From Gordionus sp. m RMFG-2023 (taxonomy: Eukaryota > Nematomorpha > Gordioida > Chordodea > Parachordodidae): a stretch of DNA of 64,000 nucleotides. Where the stretch lies: NCBI RefSeq assembly GCF_954871325.1, contig NC_088778.1, positions 10,611,882 through 10,675,881 of the forward strand, read 5' to 3'. Below are positions 1 through 12,578 of this stretch, piece by piece. A program made the translations under genes and the position numbers. The notes below the pieces were generated by a model, which was not told where the DNA came from, ran no database searches, and worked only from the letters and a program-made list of their open reading frames with translations. Numbering within the stretch: the first letter of the stretch is position 1; each line of letters begins with the position of its first letter.

Positions 1-2
1 AT

Positions 3-3000
3 TTGAATATATCCACTTTTAGGAGTAATGTACTGACGGCGCAACTCTTTGGATCTATTATTGACTCCTCTAAGACTTTTAAATTGGAGATTATAGACCA
101 CTTTCAAACATATAAACGCGTTATCGACGTTAGCAAGAGTTGGGCTGATTTTCCCTTTATATCTATCACTTGGAATTTAAATATTCACTATAACGTATTT
201 GGCAATATACCACATCCTCCCTTTATCTTGTACATTAAAGCAATAAAAAGTAAAATTATTGTTTTTTGTAAAGATTTTATTTTTTTTGAAAATTTTAAAT
301 TACACAATAGACTCCATTATTTAACATCATAATTTTTACATTTATTTAATGTAACAGTTCCAGTCCGAACACAAATTACTCCCTATATAAGTATCTTGAA
401 TTCAACGGTTTTGCGAAATTCGGAGGGAGCCTCAATAACTCTATATGATTCGTTAAATAACAAAGATATCTTCACACCGTTCCCGGATCTAGCGTATATG
501 ACACAAATTATAAAATCATACAGTTCCATAACCAGGAATTTACACTCGGGGGGAGGGGGGATTTAAAATTACTTGTACTACAAAAATAAGACTAATAAAT
601 AGTATACTCTAATATCACATCAATTTAAAAAATTTCACAAATTTCATTTTTTAGGGTAGCTGAAATTTATTTCCACCAGATAAGCCCCAAATGTAACCCT
701 ATTTACGGCCCGGACTATATATTTTCATTCTAAATCTAAATGCATATTTAACTTTAGATTATTTCATAATGATTTGCATCTGCGATATTCTAACCTAACA
801 TTCTTGTTAACCGGCACTAATTTCGAGGAGAACTCAAGATCTGCGATTACGCTGAATTCGCCCTTCCACAATACTCAACAATATTCTATCGTCAACGCGA
901 CCATCATAATCGAGAACTGCAATTTCAAAAAAAATCTAAAGATATGGTCGACGAATGATTTGTATTGTTATGACTCTAATAACATCTGGACGATTATAAT
1001 GATTCACAACAATTTTCATACCAATTTTGCAGGTTTTACCATTTTATTTAACATTTATAACAGTGGCGTCGCTAATAATTATTATTTATGCATACATCAT
1101 CAAAACGCACTTTGCCTAATTTGAAAAATTTATGAGTGCTCGACCTCATCTGAATTATATAATTTTAAAAAAAGAAAAAGTAAATATACATTTTTAAAAT
1201 AATACATTTAGGTTTGGATATGTACTTCCCTTTCCTAATTAGCGACTATTCGATATCGAGAAAAGATATTAACCGGTTGCATGCCCGTCATAGTTTATGG
1301 TTGTACAACAATACTTTCGAAAATAATCGGAATTTCTCTTTCAAAATTCAAGGAGCTTACTTGAATATGACCCTCTCGAGAAACGTATTTCAAAATAATG
1401 TTGGTATAAAACTCCGGGAAACCTGTTGGGGAAAATCTAAATTTTTAGACTTTATTAAAGCAAAAATACCGTTCGGGATACTAGAAATAGAAGGGGCCAA
1501 TAAAATCATTAACCTGCTTAATAATACTTTTGAGGGAAACAAAGCTGATTTGATTTTAAAAATCAATATTGACTCCAATGATGGACCTATTATTTTTAAT
1601 CCTTCTTTAACGAAAAACGCTTCCTCTGCAGAAACTATATCATCCAATTTCGTATCAATCATCAAATACAATTATTTTAGACACAATTCACCCCTATTAG
1701 ATTATTCTCCTTCCAGTAAAAGTGTCACCAATCATTTTTCTAATTATTTAATAGGCATATTTGGTATACAACCTGTTACGCTGAATTATAATGCATTTCA
1801 AATTAATGATTACAAACATTGCTTGATAAGCGGGTTAAAATATAAATCAGCCCTGAATATTGCTCTTAAGTTTTCCAGAGTTGAACACTCGTTATCTTAC
1901 CCATCTATAGATGCTAGATATAATTACTGGGACACCCATGACAACATTCAAATACGCTCGAAAATTTTTGACTTTTACGAATGGAATTCTTTTGTAAACA
2001 CGATATGGTATCCGTATCTTTCCATACCAGATCTCGACAATTCTCCCCATTTCCATGGATCCTATGAGCCGCAACATTTTGATCCGGATTCTAAATTTAT
2101 AGGAGGTTATTTAATTAAGGATGCGATTCTACTTAAACGCCCACAGTCTTACATAGTGATCCACGATATCACAATACCTCAAGGCGTAACCTTAATGATC
2201 GGAGAGGGTGCGGAATTGAATTTTGCACCAAACATAGGTATTTTGGTGTACGGAAGTTTAAAATGCGAAGGAACATCTGACCAAAAAATAATATTTGACG
2301 TCATTAACAACGAAGAATCACAAAAGGAAGGAGAAAATAATAGAGTCAATAAGCGATCTTATCCTAACCATTATTTCAAAGCGAATGCTACGAGCGAAGA
2401 TAAATTGAGACGGTCATCCCCTAGTCTAACATCATTTGGACAAGTTAACGATTACAATTATTTAAATTTTGATTCCAAGTTTCCATTTTTATTGCGAATG
2501 GCGGGTGGAATTTTAGGGCCTAATGAAGGATTCCTCGAATACTTAAATTCTACCCATCAACAATGGTTCCCATATTGCGATACCTACTTTTCGGGTGTAA
2601 ACGCCAAGATTATATGTGGATCTTTGGGATTTTCCTACGACAATGCCTACCACTATTCCGGCTGGCGAAGTGATATCGACACCTTTTGGATAGACCACGT
2701 TAAATATTGGGCCCACCCGCTCGATTGTCATGGCAACGAGAAGTTATGGCAAGAATGTCATCCACGGCTGATCAACAATCAAGTTCAACAACATACTAAA
2801 TGCTACGATCGAAAAAATCACATCTACTTAAGGTTTAAAAAAAAATATGTGGAAAAATTATGCATTCATTTTAAATAAAATTATAATATTTATAAAATTT
2901 AGATGTCAAATTAAAGATTCCTCATTTATAGAAAAAACGTTTTGGGGCAACATAAGATTCATGAATCCATTCACAGATCATTTTCACTATAATGGAGAGG

Positions 3001-6000
3001 ATTATGATTATACTCTTCTGAGGGATATTGACAAAGATTATCCATCGATGATTTCCGTTCTGAACAACGTTATCGTCAAAAATGCAGGTCACTTACATGG
3101 GATGAAATCTTCGGCCATTCAAATATCCAATGAAGCACAAGTCGATATTGATGGATTGACAATTGAAGGGTGCGCATGGCACGGTATGCACTATTTTAAT
3201 CCATCTAATGACATTGATTTGATATCGAGAAATGATGAAATCATTATTCGCGATAATAGAGGCTTAGGAATCAATAGCATAAATTTATTAGACTCCGGGA
3301 ACGCCGACAAGACCTTTGAAGATGGCAAGAAAACTCAGGCATTTAACTATGCAAATTATTTAGACCCATCCTTGTTTGGATCTTCCGCAATATTGGATAT
3401 ATGTGATGGCGGTATGCCTATTACAATATCCCCTTTAAAACAGAGGCCTTTACTAGTAGGTTATGCGTATGATGATACGCCTAAGAAACGATGTCTCCAA
3501 ATATTTAAAATTTCTAACCAAAAGACATTAGGATTCCGTATAATGGTATGCATATAATATTTTTTCATTTATTTATTTTTATAATTGGATAAGCACGCAA
3601 ATATTCCTTCATCTCAAGTCTCACCTTTCGCTAAAACCACCATCATTATATACAAAGATGAATCCTTTATTCAGGAAAACATTATTGTTGAGCTAAATTC
3701 TACGAATATAAACTCCAAAAAATTATATGAATCTTTGACTAATAAATTGGGAATTTTTATGGAATCAGATTCTGGAGATTTCACCGAATCTTGGGTTGGA
3801 GAAATAATCAGTTTCCCATCCTCGATATATTACAGTATATAAAGATAATTTATTTTATATTTAGCAATATTTAAAATTTTTAGAACAAACCACGCACCAC
3901 CTAGAGAGCTTGACCTTTAAAAATAATCTTCTTGGTGCTGTAAATTTTGTCAGTGTCGGGCAGACAACTCCAAATCTGCAAGTTGAAAAAAATAGAATTA
4001 TAAACAACGGGTTTCATTCTCATAATTTTTCAAGTCCGCTAGCCATTATAACCATGAATGTGCAAGTATATTTTACACAATTAATATGTAGTTATATATA
4101 TTTTGTGTCTATCTTAGAATATTCAAAATTTATTGTTCGTCAATAATTTCGTTGGAAATAATTACGGAAACATATTTCAACTTCAAAGTTTTTCTGACTC
4201 GAGTACTATGTCATTAAATGGTATCATAAATAACAATGTGTTTAGTCAAAATTCCTATGGGGCTATAATGAATTTGTTGGGAAGCGATCCATCTAAGACT
4301 AATCAGAATGTTAAAATATCCGAGTGTCTAATTGTTGATAATTACTCACCCTTGGGAGAGACTATCAGTATAAAACATCTTATCGTTAATATGAGTCGAA
4401 ATATCATTCTAAATAACGTGGCAGTAAAAAATATTTTAGCAATACATGGCTTTGAAGATGTTATTCCGCATATAGCTCAATCCTTTTATTCGAATCATAT
4501 GTACAATAATACCGTTATGGAAATACCAGGAGAAAAATATCTTTTACAGAAGTCTATAAGTTCCCAAAAATTAATGTATTCGTCTACCTTGTCAACTATA
4601 TTTGTCGGAAATTCGTTTCAAGAATATATTTATAATTATTTCGACAATCCCAAAAATGACTATGAATTATCATCAAATTATAAATACAAGTGAATATAAT
4701 TGTCTCATTAAATTTTTATGTTTCATTTAAGTTGGGATCTTTGGGAAGGCCCTATAATGGCTCAGCACAATTGGTGGGGAACGAATTATAAATCGGCTAT
4801 ACATGGAAGAATAAGAGATAAAAGCGATGACAAAAGTCTTATTCAAGTCAAAAGTGAACCTTATTCCATTTTAAATGCCTCTTTTATTCAAAGTAAAATT
4901 ATAAAATAAATATTTTTTCACAATTTTTATATTATTTAGATTCATGCCCACCCGGTTGGGCGAATTTTGAAAAAGAACGATGTTTTCTATATGTGGGCGG
5001 GGCGGTGACATTTAAAGAAGCCATTAATTTCTGTACCAAACAGGGTGGCACGCTGCCATACCTTATTACGAGTACGAAGATGCTTAAAGAATTTGTGTAT
5101 TCACGTCAATACCCTTATTCTCCTCAAATGATGATTTGGGTTCAAAAGCAACCTAGTGCCTATTTAAATAATTACGATAAATGTTATGCATTAGTTGACG
5201 AAGTTATCGAGGAAGTATCATGCAAATATATATTGCCGTTCATATGCGAAATAAGTGATAACAAATACTTTTATTAAAATGAATCCTAATTAATTATAAA
5301 TTTTTTAAAATATAATTTAAAGAAGAAGGCTGAAAAACATTTTTAATTTTTTAACTAAATATAAGCAGATGCTACATTGATTTTTAAGAATGGAGCTTAA
5401 AAAACTTTTGTTTTAATTGTGGAGTGCACACAAGAATTTTTTTTGTTTAAGTGCTAATAGATATTTTAAAAAATTTTAATCCTTCAATTCTAATTGAATA
5501 AACTTCAGGGTGCAAAAAATATTAATATAGGCATGTGATATTAGTAATGCTAATATTTGACATCATAAGTAAATACCTTTAAATATGAATGAAATTAACT
5601 ATTCTATTTAATATATTAGATCCTATTATGGGCTTATTCGTAACGGACTGGATAGCTAAACCCTACAACATAATAGCTCTAATTTTGCTAGCCATAACTT
5701 TCGCTTTCATACTTGTAGCCATCTATATGTGGCGAACCAAATCACGTCGAAGGAAAACCCAGGCTTTCAATCGGCGAAATTCTTTACGATCTTCCATCCG
5801 GTCTAATCGTTCTATTCGATCAATTCGCTCCATTAAAAGTGGCTCGGGGAGTATGGCTTACCGAAGTAATAAAGGGTTTTGAACATACAATTCTACCATG
5901 GAAGGAGGGGGGTGGGGGAATATGACACTAGATTTTCATAGAAAGGAGGTAAGGTTTTGGTAATTTTGATTTGTATTTTCTTCTTTTTTTTATTAATTTT

Positions 6001-7214
6001 GATTTTGGAAGGGGGTGGAGTTTGTCATTGGCTTAGCAGGGTGCAGAAATGCCTAGTTTTAAATGACTATAATATGAAACGTTATTTTTTTTGGAAAACT
6101 AATTATTCTTAAAGGTAACGGGGGCATGCCATCAAAATGTAACTCACTGCCGTTCGATTACTCTAATTCAACCGATCTTTATTCTTTAGGAGGGGCCACA
6201 ACTTTACGAACACTTTCCGAAGCTGGTTTTCAAGAGTACAGAGATGGAGCCCCTTCATCCTCAATCGTCGATGAAAGTGCTTTCAATACGATTAGAACCG
6301 AAAGAAGAAAGGGGGTATCCCAAGGCGATATAGAATCAAACAGCTTTTACGATTGTTACAAAGGGGAAAATATGGGAGGAGTAAGTGCTGTAGGCGGTGG
6401 GGATACTTTCAACGATTCCAATAGCGATAGGAGCGGCACCGCTCTTCTATCTTTTGGAAAGGGATATAACAATTTAGAGGGAAATAGCCATGCTACCTCC
6501 GAATTGACCAATGTCAAAGAAAAAGGAGGCTCTAGAAAAACGTACGCCGACATTATATACGATCCAGTCGTTAAAGGAGTCGAAATCCAAAAAATGGACG
6601 ACTCCGTTGAGCCAAATCATTATACTCAGCCTTCGATGCTGCCAGACGAGTACGACCGCGATAACAAGGATAGATCCAGGGGAGTCGTCGATAGTGCCTA
6701 CGATTCCAACGAAAGCAAAGATTTTTTTAGTGATAGATTCTTTTACAACAGAGCCAATAACGGACACTTTCCCTTAGGTGACGGAGACATCGTATTAAGC
6801 GCACCATCTAGTGATCATGATAAATACGATTCACCCTTCAGCCCTGATGATGCGAGTAAAAAAAGTGTGGATGAAATCATATATCACGTGCCCAATGTTG
6901 ATTCGAGCTATTTCGACATCCATGGGAACCAATTGGGCCTGAACAATGCTCAAATGGGCGACCATATGAACAACAACAATGACCAACCGTGTTATATAAA
7001 TATAACGTCTAAAAATAAAAACACTTCAAAACGGACTTCCGATTTCCCTTTGCAATCTGATCGCAGTTTGACATATTACGCTGCAAATCCTACGGAATTT
7101 GATAATAATTTTCCCGACAAATCATCATCCATAAATCTAACGCAAAATAATATTGATAACAAAATCGTTAATAAATCGAACGACAAACTTCACACAAAAG
7201 AATCCGATGTTTGA
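3..7214 (+). CDS. bark: Bark beetle/Anakonda-like tricellular junction protein, 3' part of gene
   Basis: The gene enters from the left edge and runs through about 13 exons to a stop at 7212-7214. Clear exons are 758-1032, 1212-2832, 2903-3545, 3594-3834, 3884-4065, 4118-4689, 4732-4892, 4940-5254, 5620-5865 and 6115-7214. Their GT/AG borders and phases agree; the first two or three exons are less certain. The predicted product has pectin-lyase-like beta-helix repeats rich in NNxF turns, with NYWD and HNWWG landmarks, then an SRCR domain, a C-type lectin domain, one membrane helix and a cytoplasmic tail. In Drosophila this architecture belongs to Bark beetle/Anakonda, a large protein that organises tricellular junctions where three epithelial cells meet. 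The N-terminal part and promoter lie outside the window. The assignment rests on domain order; the orthology is inferred. Confidence 0.85.
758..1032 (+). CDS. bark: Bark-like exon, beta-helix repeats
   Basis: The exon is flanked by an acceptor ending CTTTAG and a donor GCAG|GTTTTA. It encodes beta-helix coils with recurrent NxxF/NCNF turns, for example TNFEENS and ENCNFKKN. Its phase 1 end joins phase-correct to the exon at 1212. Upstream, coding-looking segments at 3-249, 358-about 493 and about 656-691 probably form earlier exons of the same repeat region, but their junctions could not be settled. Confidence 0.65.
1212..2832 (+). CDS. bark: Bark-like exon: beta-helix repeats and start of SRCR domain
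   Basis: This is the largest exon, about 540 codons. The first part holds beta-helix coils with NNTF motifs and one NYWD repeat landmark. A second beta-helix start (IGEGAELNFAPNIGILVYGS) is typical of the repeat modules in the family. From about 2490 an SRCR domain begins (RMAGG, then CGSLGF, then HPLDCHGNEKLWQECHP). The last SRCR cysteine is supplied across the intron by the next exon, where HIYLR is completed to HIYLRC. The donor is AAG|GTTTAA. Confidence 0.85.
2903..4892 (+). CDS. bark: Bark-like exons: second beta-helix module
   Basis: Five exons (2903-3545, 3594-3834, 3884-4065, 4118-4689, 4732-4892) are separated by introns of only 48, 49, 52 and 42 bp, and their phases match throughout. 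The translation continues the beta-helix with many Asn-rich turns (VNNFVGNNYGN, NNNVFSQNSYG). It closes with the AQHNWWGTNYKSAIHGRIRD landmark, which echoes the earlier NYWD segment and marks the end of a repeat module. This region is extracellular in the family model. Confidence 0.8.
4940..5254 (+). CDS. bark: Bark-like exon: C-type lectin-like domain
   Basis: The exon follows a 47-bp intron and opens with SCPPGWANFEKERCFLYVGG, a standard C-type lectin fold start. AINFCTKQGGTLPYL follows, and the exon ends with the paired cysteines VSCKYILPFICEIS. The usual Ca-binding EPN/QPD and WND signatures are not evident, so carbohydrate binding is doubtful; family members use this as a CTLD-type fold. 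The donor is ATAA|GTGATA in phase 1, matching the next exon. Confidence 0.85.
5620..5865 (+). CDS. bark: Bark-like exon: transmembrane helix and basic juxtamembrane stretch
   Basis: After a short extracellular stalk the exon encodes one hydrophobic helix (IIALILLAITFAFILVAIYM). A strongly basic stop-transfer segment (RTKSRRRK) follows, then a serine/arginine/isoleucine run built of RSIRS-type units. The orientation therefore places what follows in the cytoplasm. The acceptor is ATATTAG and the donor is CGAA|GTAATA. Confidence 0.75.
6115..7214 (+). CDS. bark: Bark-like terminal exon: cytoplasmic tail with PDZ ligand
   Basis: The terminal exon starts after AAAG|GTAAC; the phase 1 join makes the codon AGT. 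It encodes a tail of about 366 residues rich in Asp, Ser and Asn with no globular domain that I recognise. The tail ends in KESDV followed by the stop. ESDV fits the class I PDZ-binding consensus (S/T-x-V at the C-terminus). This suggests attachment to a PDZ scaffold at cell junctions, which is an inference from the motif. Confidence 0.75.
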
Positions 7215-7371
7215 TGATATTTATAGTACGCATACTTATGTATCAGTATCTCATATTATTGCTCAGAATATAAAATATTCTCATTTTTTTTAGTATTATA
7301 CACAAATTAGTGGTGTATCATGTTTACTAGTCAGTTGTTCATTGTTTAATAGTGACATATAAATTGTAAAT

Positions 7372-7377
7372 AATAAA
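7372..7377 (+). promoter_or_regulatory. polyadenylation signal AATAAA for the Bark-like gene
   Basis: A canonical AATAAA lies about 160 bp after the stop codon at 7214, in a T/A-rich 3' UTR. It is the first good candidate downstream. Confidence 0.5.
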
Positions 7378-9745
7378 GAGTTTTGTATAGAATATACTAT
7401 AATTATAATATATGCATTTAATTTTATAAAATGGTAAAAATAAAAAGACATATTTGTTATATTAATTTATATATAAAACTATTTATTAAATAATTCTTTC
7501 TTGATTAAAATAATATAAATATTTTATAAATCATAGAGATAGAACCATCGAGGGTTTGGAGTTGCATTTTATATCATTTTACCTATTTAAAATAAGTTTT
7601 AAAATGATGATTTAACTCAGGGTTTACAGCTCCCCCCCCCCATCAGTAGGAGACTCCCGTATTTTTTAGTTTACACGCAGACATCTCCCTCCCTTAAAAC
7701 TCTCGCAATTGAAGATCTCCCACAATTTTAAAATTTCTCCTGCATTATTTTTATCATGTTAACGTTTTTAATAGTAATTTTTAGAAACAGTAGATTTACA
7801 TTTTCAAAATAAATTTTTTTTCAAACATGTCTAGTTTGATTTTTTTTCTTCCATATATTTTTATCAAATAATAACACAACATCATAATAACCATGTGTGT
7901 TACTTAATTCTAGGAATTAGAATAGGAACATTTTATCTGGACTGGATTATATTTCCTTGATATTGAATCTCTTTTCCTCTAATTAAATCATCAAATTCTA
8001 TCGGACTTATTTCTACAATATAATTATATTATTTATTATAGTTCACTTTGAGCAAGAGCAATTCTTTATCATTATAACCAGTTATTGAAAACATTGAATG
8101 GCATAATTTCTTAATATTTCGAATTATGAAGAAACAATCATCAATTAATTTCTAATTTAACAGTGTCAAGCACAGGCACCACATATGATATGGAGTGGCG
8201 GAGTTAGTACGACATGTTCCTCTCAGATGATTATCAGTAATACTAGACATTGATAGATTTTTAAAATATCATGAACCTCTAAAATGATATCTTTTAAATA
8301 GAAATTTTAAAAGGTGTTTAAATATTTTGAATTATAAAAATGGATTGGCGGAGGCATATTTAGAAATCTACATGCTGTTAATATGCAATTAAACAGAAGA
8401 ATCTTTGTTAATACATATTCATAAAATTATGTTACATCTATGTTAATTTTTACAGCTAAAGATTTATAATAAATTTTACGGCTCTATTGTTAAAAATGTC
8501 ATTTTCAATTTTATAAGTGTTGCTCTAATTAATGACTTTTTAAATGATACAGATTTTTTACCATTAAAATTTGATATTAATAATTCTATTTACAAATGTA
8601 TTAATGTGATGACTCTGGAAAAAAATTCATATATTATTAATACAGCTTATTGATATCTTGTTTGAGGAGATTGTTCTCTCTATTTTTATGATTTTCCAGA
8701 GAACTCCAAAATAAATGGTCTAAAAGCATTAGAGAAATGGTATAATTTTTTCATAATAAATATAAATCTTCAGGCTTGGAAAAAATAGGTGAGCATGTAT
8801 TCTCAATTACCTATTTAGAGAAATATTACAAAACGGTACTGACGGTTAATATCTATATAAAGTAATGCTAAGAATTAATGAGGGAGGTAACTAAAAAAAA
8901 TTTTCTCCCACAATTTTTATATTTCTCCAGCAAAATAAAATATTTACCAAATTTTTCCCGCAATTTGAAAATTTTGACCTGGCAACTCTGCTTTAACTAT
9001 AAGTTTGAAATGATTTTTTTCTAGTTTGAAACAAGGCTTTATGGAGATAAAATTCTTAATCACTAATATTTTAAATCTGATTGTCTAGCTTCAATAGCAT
9101 TGCTAGTTTAGCATTTTAAAAATTGTTCAGGAGACACAAAAAAACAATTCTAATTGTTCCAAGATAAACTACGAGCTTATATATATATATTAGAGATACT
9201 CTTGTCTAGATAAATTCATATGTACAAAAATTCAATTTTGTAAAAATATCAGATACCAAGAGTTTGAAGTGCAATCTGACAAAGTGTGTATGGAAAAATT
9301 TTCTTTTTGCGATATTTTAAATTACGAAACAATAAATTGAATAGCGAGATTTTTTTATAATTAAATTTTTTAAATGTGTCAAATTTTATTTAAAATTGTT
9401 AATTACAAACATAATTTGAATAATATTTTAAAAACTTATAAATAGAAGAAATCATAGAAAAATGATAAAATTTATTCAGTAATTTTCCTTAAAATTTTCT
9501 CTAGCTTTTGTTGATACTATAAATCTTCACGGAGAACGTTTGTTGAGCTCAGGTTTTGTTTCGATTATATTTTGGAAATCTTCTTTTGACATTTGTATCT
9601 TATTTTATGTCAATTAGTGAATATAGCATAAAATATCAGGTTCAATGCAAAAAATTTTTTTTAATTGATTCAAAATTATGTTGTAAAACCAACAGTTTTG
9701 ATATAAAATTAGTTAATTATAAAATAATTGAACTTAAACTACTAG
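7378..9745. other. intergenic region between convergent genes, with repeat fragments
   Basis: I see no convincing gene here. The stretch 7630-7850 (C-run, then CTCCCACAATTTTAAAATTTCTCC and later AACATGTCTAGTTTG) resembles 56340-56510, downstream of the LINE. The stretch 8900-9000, ending CCTGGCAACTC, looks like another piece of the same dispersed repeat. The rest is AT-rich unique-looking DNA. Confidence 0.5.
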
Positions 9746-10007
9746 TTATAAATTACTAGGTGGTGTTTTCTCTTCCTTCGGCATACATTTTATCAAATTT
9801 AACAAGGGGCTTTCGTTTTTATCATTTAGTTCTATTTCATTATCATCTTGAAGAGTTTTTTCATCTTCGCTCATATCCTCCTTCAAAAGATTTGTTAAAA
9901 CATTTTAAATGACAAAATTATTTAACTTTTTGTTTGTTTACTGCATCTTCGTTTGAAATCATGTCACTTAACTCACTAAATAATGTATTTAAAGAGCGCC
10001 TTGGCAT
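9746..10007 (-). CDS. two-exon acidic small protein, or C-terminal exons of the Armadillo-like gene
   Basis: On the minus strand an ATG at 10007-10005 opens exon 10007-9927 (MPRRSLNTLFSELSDMISNE...). A 46-bp intron (GTTAAA...TTGAAG) follows, then exon 9880-9746 (EDMSEDEKTLQDDNEIE...), ending at a TAA stop. Both exons join in phase 0 and give 71 residues, helical then acidic. An in-frame stop lies 15 nt upstream of the ATG, which supports this start. A splice acceptor could also be read just after the ATG (polypyrimidine then GCCAAG|G). In that case these are the last exons of the helical gene further right. I recognise no family. Confidence 0.45.
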
Positions 10008-10287
10008 AAATATGAAAAAATGTTAAAAGTCAAAGTAAATCATTTTTTTATTTAGTTAGTTTAATGAGTTTCATCCGTCAAAATTTGATATGAATTAAAA
10101 TTCAAAATAATCCTATTTTGTCTAATTTTCAAAAATTTATTATAATTAATAGGTCCCGGAACAGATTTTTAAAAAAAAATCCGGGTAAGATTACTAAAAA
10201 AAAGAAGCTCATGATCAATTATTTACATTTATTTTTACATCATATTTTTAATTTCCTTTTGAAACAATTTATAAATAACATCAAAAT

Positions 10288-11408
10288 TAGGGCTGTGCCG
10301 ATCCTCATATTTTTCACCGATCCGATATTTGTATTGATTTTTCAGCACCCCCCTTTGAACCAAATGTAATTAAGAAATCAATATTTTTTATGCAAAAATT
10401 CTAATTATGCATTTAATTTAATTTTTTTATTTCTACAATAATTAAAAAAAGTTTACAAATATTGATAGTATTAAATGAATTTTTCATTATTCCTCCCCGT
10501 GAAATTAGAATTCCGTAGATAGCACATTTTGCAAAATTATCTTTGTCTTTTGTAAAATATTTCCATAATTCAGATACCATATTTAAAATTTTTTTTTATT
10601 TAAGCTATAAATAATAAAATTGGCGTTATTATTTAAAAAGATTTAAAATAAATAAAACTTTGTGTTCCTTTCTATTATTATACAAAAACTTTTGATTAAC
10701 TAAAAATCTATTTTAAAAGATAAGAGGTCAATATAGAAGATGAAGAATAAGTTTGGGTGCGGTTTCATCCGGTGGAAAATTTGAAATGATAGAACTGTAT
10801 TGTATGGGTTGAATCAGGCAAATATTTTTTGATTTTAATCATATTTATTTACAGATTCTATGAACATTATATCTCAATATTGATAGTAATCATAACTTAC
10901 ACCAAAGAAATTAAATTTAAAATCAGCCATCACCCACCTTTAAAGTAATTAAATTATACTGTAGTTCTCGGGTATAGGCTCTTTTTTTGCCCCACTCATT
11001 TTTAATAAGCCTATAGAGGTTTTGTGCCTACAAGTACGTGCGGCTTGCCCACAAACGTGTAGAGGACTCCTCATATTTTTACTTTTATACCCAAATTAAA
11101 TTATTCCAATTAGATGGAAATGAGGAAAACCTAGCGTAGCTCTGTTGAACCTTCAACGCTAGAGGGCAGAAGCGCTATATATCACGTATCACGTAAAATC
11201 TATTTTAAAAAATAAATAAAATTTGTGCATTTGCATTGTTTAAAAAAAAATTATTTAGAAGATATTAATGTGAAATAAATATACATAAAATAATAAAAAA
11301 AGAAAAGCAAAAATATCACCGGATCGGTTTTTACAGATATCGGCCCGATCTGATATTTTTGGGAAACGCTAAATATCCAATCCGATATTTAATATCGACA
11401 CAGCCCTA
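10288..11408. mobile_element. non-autonomous DNA element with TAGGGCTGTG/CACAGCCCTA ends
   Basis: The left end reads TAGGGCTGTGCCGATCC and the right end TATCGACACAGCCCTA, a terminal inverted repeat with internal CCGATAT-rich subterminal motifs at both ends. The element is 1.1 kb with no transposase coding. A clean target duplication is not visible. A related sequence in the opposite orientation lies near 58985-59080 (TGTCAATATTAAATATCGGATCGGATATG). Confidence 0.55.
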
Positions 11409-11701
11409 AATTTTAAAAATCTGAGCTTGTTCATAAAAAAAAATCAAAAACTTTTAAGAGCCGTGCAATAAAATGATAAACAATTTAAAGATTTGAGACG
11501 AGTCTGGTAGGGACTAAAAAAGGGAAACATATTTTAAAAAAATCTAGATGGCTTAAAAAAATTAAAAACGCAAGCGAGCCCATAAAAAAAGAAAATTACA
11601 AAACCCGCAGGGTTCGCCTCTATTGAACTATTCTACATAACAAAATAGATAACATTGACCTAATATTTTAAACATCTAATTTTGTTTAAAAAATATACGA
11701 C

Positions 11702-11878
11702 CTCCATAGAAATTTTTATTGGCCTAGAATAAGGATGCGAAGCCCACACGGAAACGATTTCCCAATATGTTTCTAAAACTATCAGAATTATAAGTGTACC
11801 ACTAGTAATTATATTCGAAAAGATACTATATGTCATATAATAGGACCCATTCCCCAACAACTTGTGAAACTGGGGAAC
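11702..11878 (-). CDS. exon of Armadillo/importin-like helical-repeat protein
   Basis: The minus-strand exon lies between acceptor GTGTAG|GTT and donor GAG|GTCGTA. It encodes a pattern like an Armadillo repeat (TYSIFSNIITSG, then a hydrophobic helix, then HPYSRPIKISME). It resembles the W-x-x-S/N-N-I repeats of importin-alpha-like proteins. Other exons of the same style follow on this strand up to about 17 kb. TMCO6-like identity is possible but unproven. Confidence 0.4.
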
Positions 11879-12578
11879 CTACACACTTAGACTCAACAAT
11901 TAAATCATTCATGCTGAGAGATTTCCGCACATTAAATTCTCAATTTTACTTATTTACACTAAGTATATCGCCTTCCCCCTCCTCATTTCGGTTAACTTAT
12001 TTAATCAGACAACACAAGAGAAAAATTAATATAACATAAAATGAACACTTTAAATTATCTATACTATCCTCATCTGTCCACCTCGGATAATCTTCAGATG
12101 ATATTAATATTCTGGAATCCTTACTCAAAAAAAGCAATTTCATATGATATTTTTAAAACCAATTATTTAAAAAAACACAATATAAATCGGAATAAAGAAA
12201 GTAAATCCAATTTTTCATAAAATATTCTCAAAGTTACAAATTGACAACATATTCCTAAAAAGATATTTTATATTTTTACCAAAATACTACCCACGGTTCC
12301 AGCCCAATCCCTCTTTAAAAGGGTATGCATCATATCATTCTTATGGGATCGATTGGAAAATAATATGAAAAATCATAAGCTCTCTACTAATCAAGTTCTC
12401 GAGAAAACAACTACAGTTATTGGAGATATCAAAGAGAAATTTTTACCTCTGCCAAAAAATCTCCTTAAATTTTTTGATTATCCACCCTGGATTATTATTT
12501 TTTTTGTTATTTAGTCATTTCTCGTTTTCTTAGAATTTTTTTGAAAAAAAAAAATTTTTAAGTTTTAATGGTATATAA

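Noticed and set aside
6356-6777. Open frames on the minus strand and in the alternative plus frame
   Set aside because: Shadows of the Bark-like terminal exon.
11830-12039. Plus-strand open frame beginning MSYNRTHSPTTC
   Set aside because: It overlaps the better-supported minus-strand Armadillo-like exon and has no domain or splice context.
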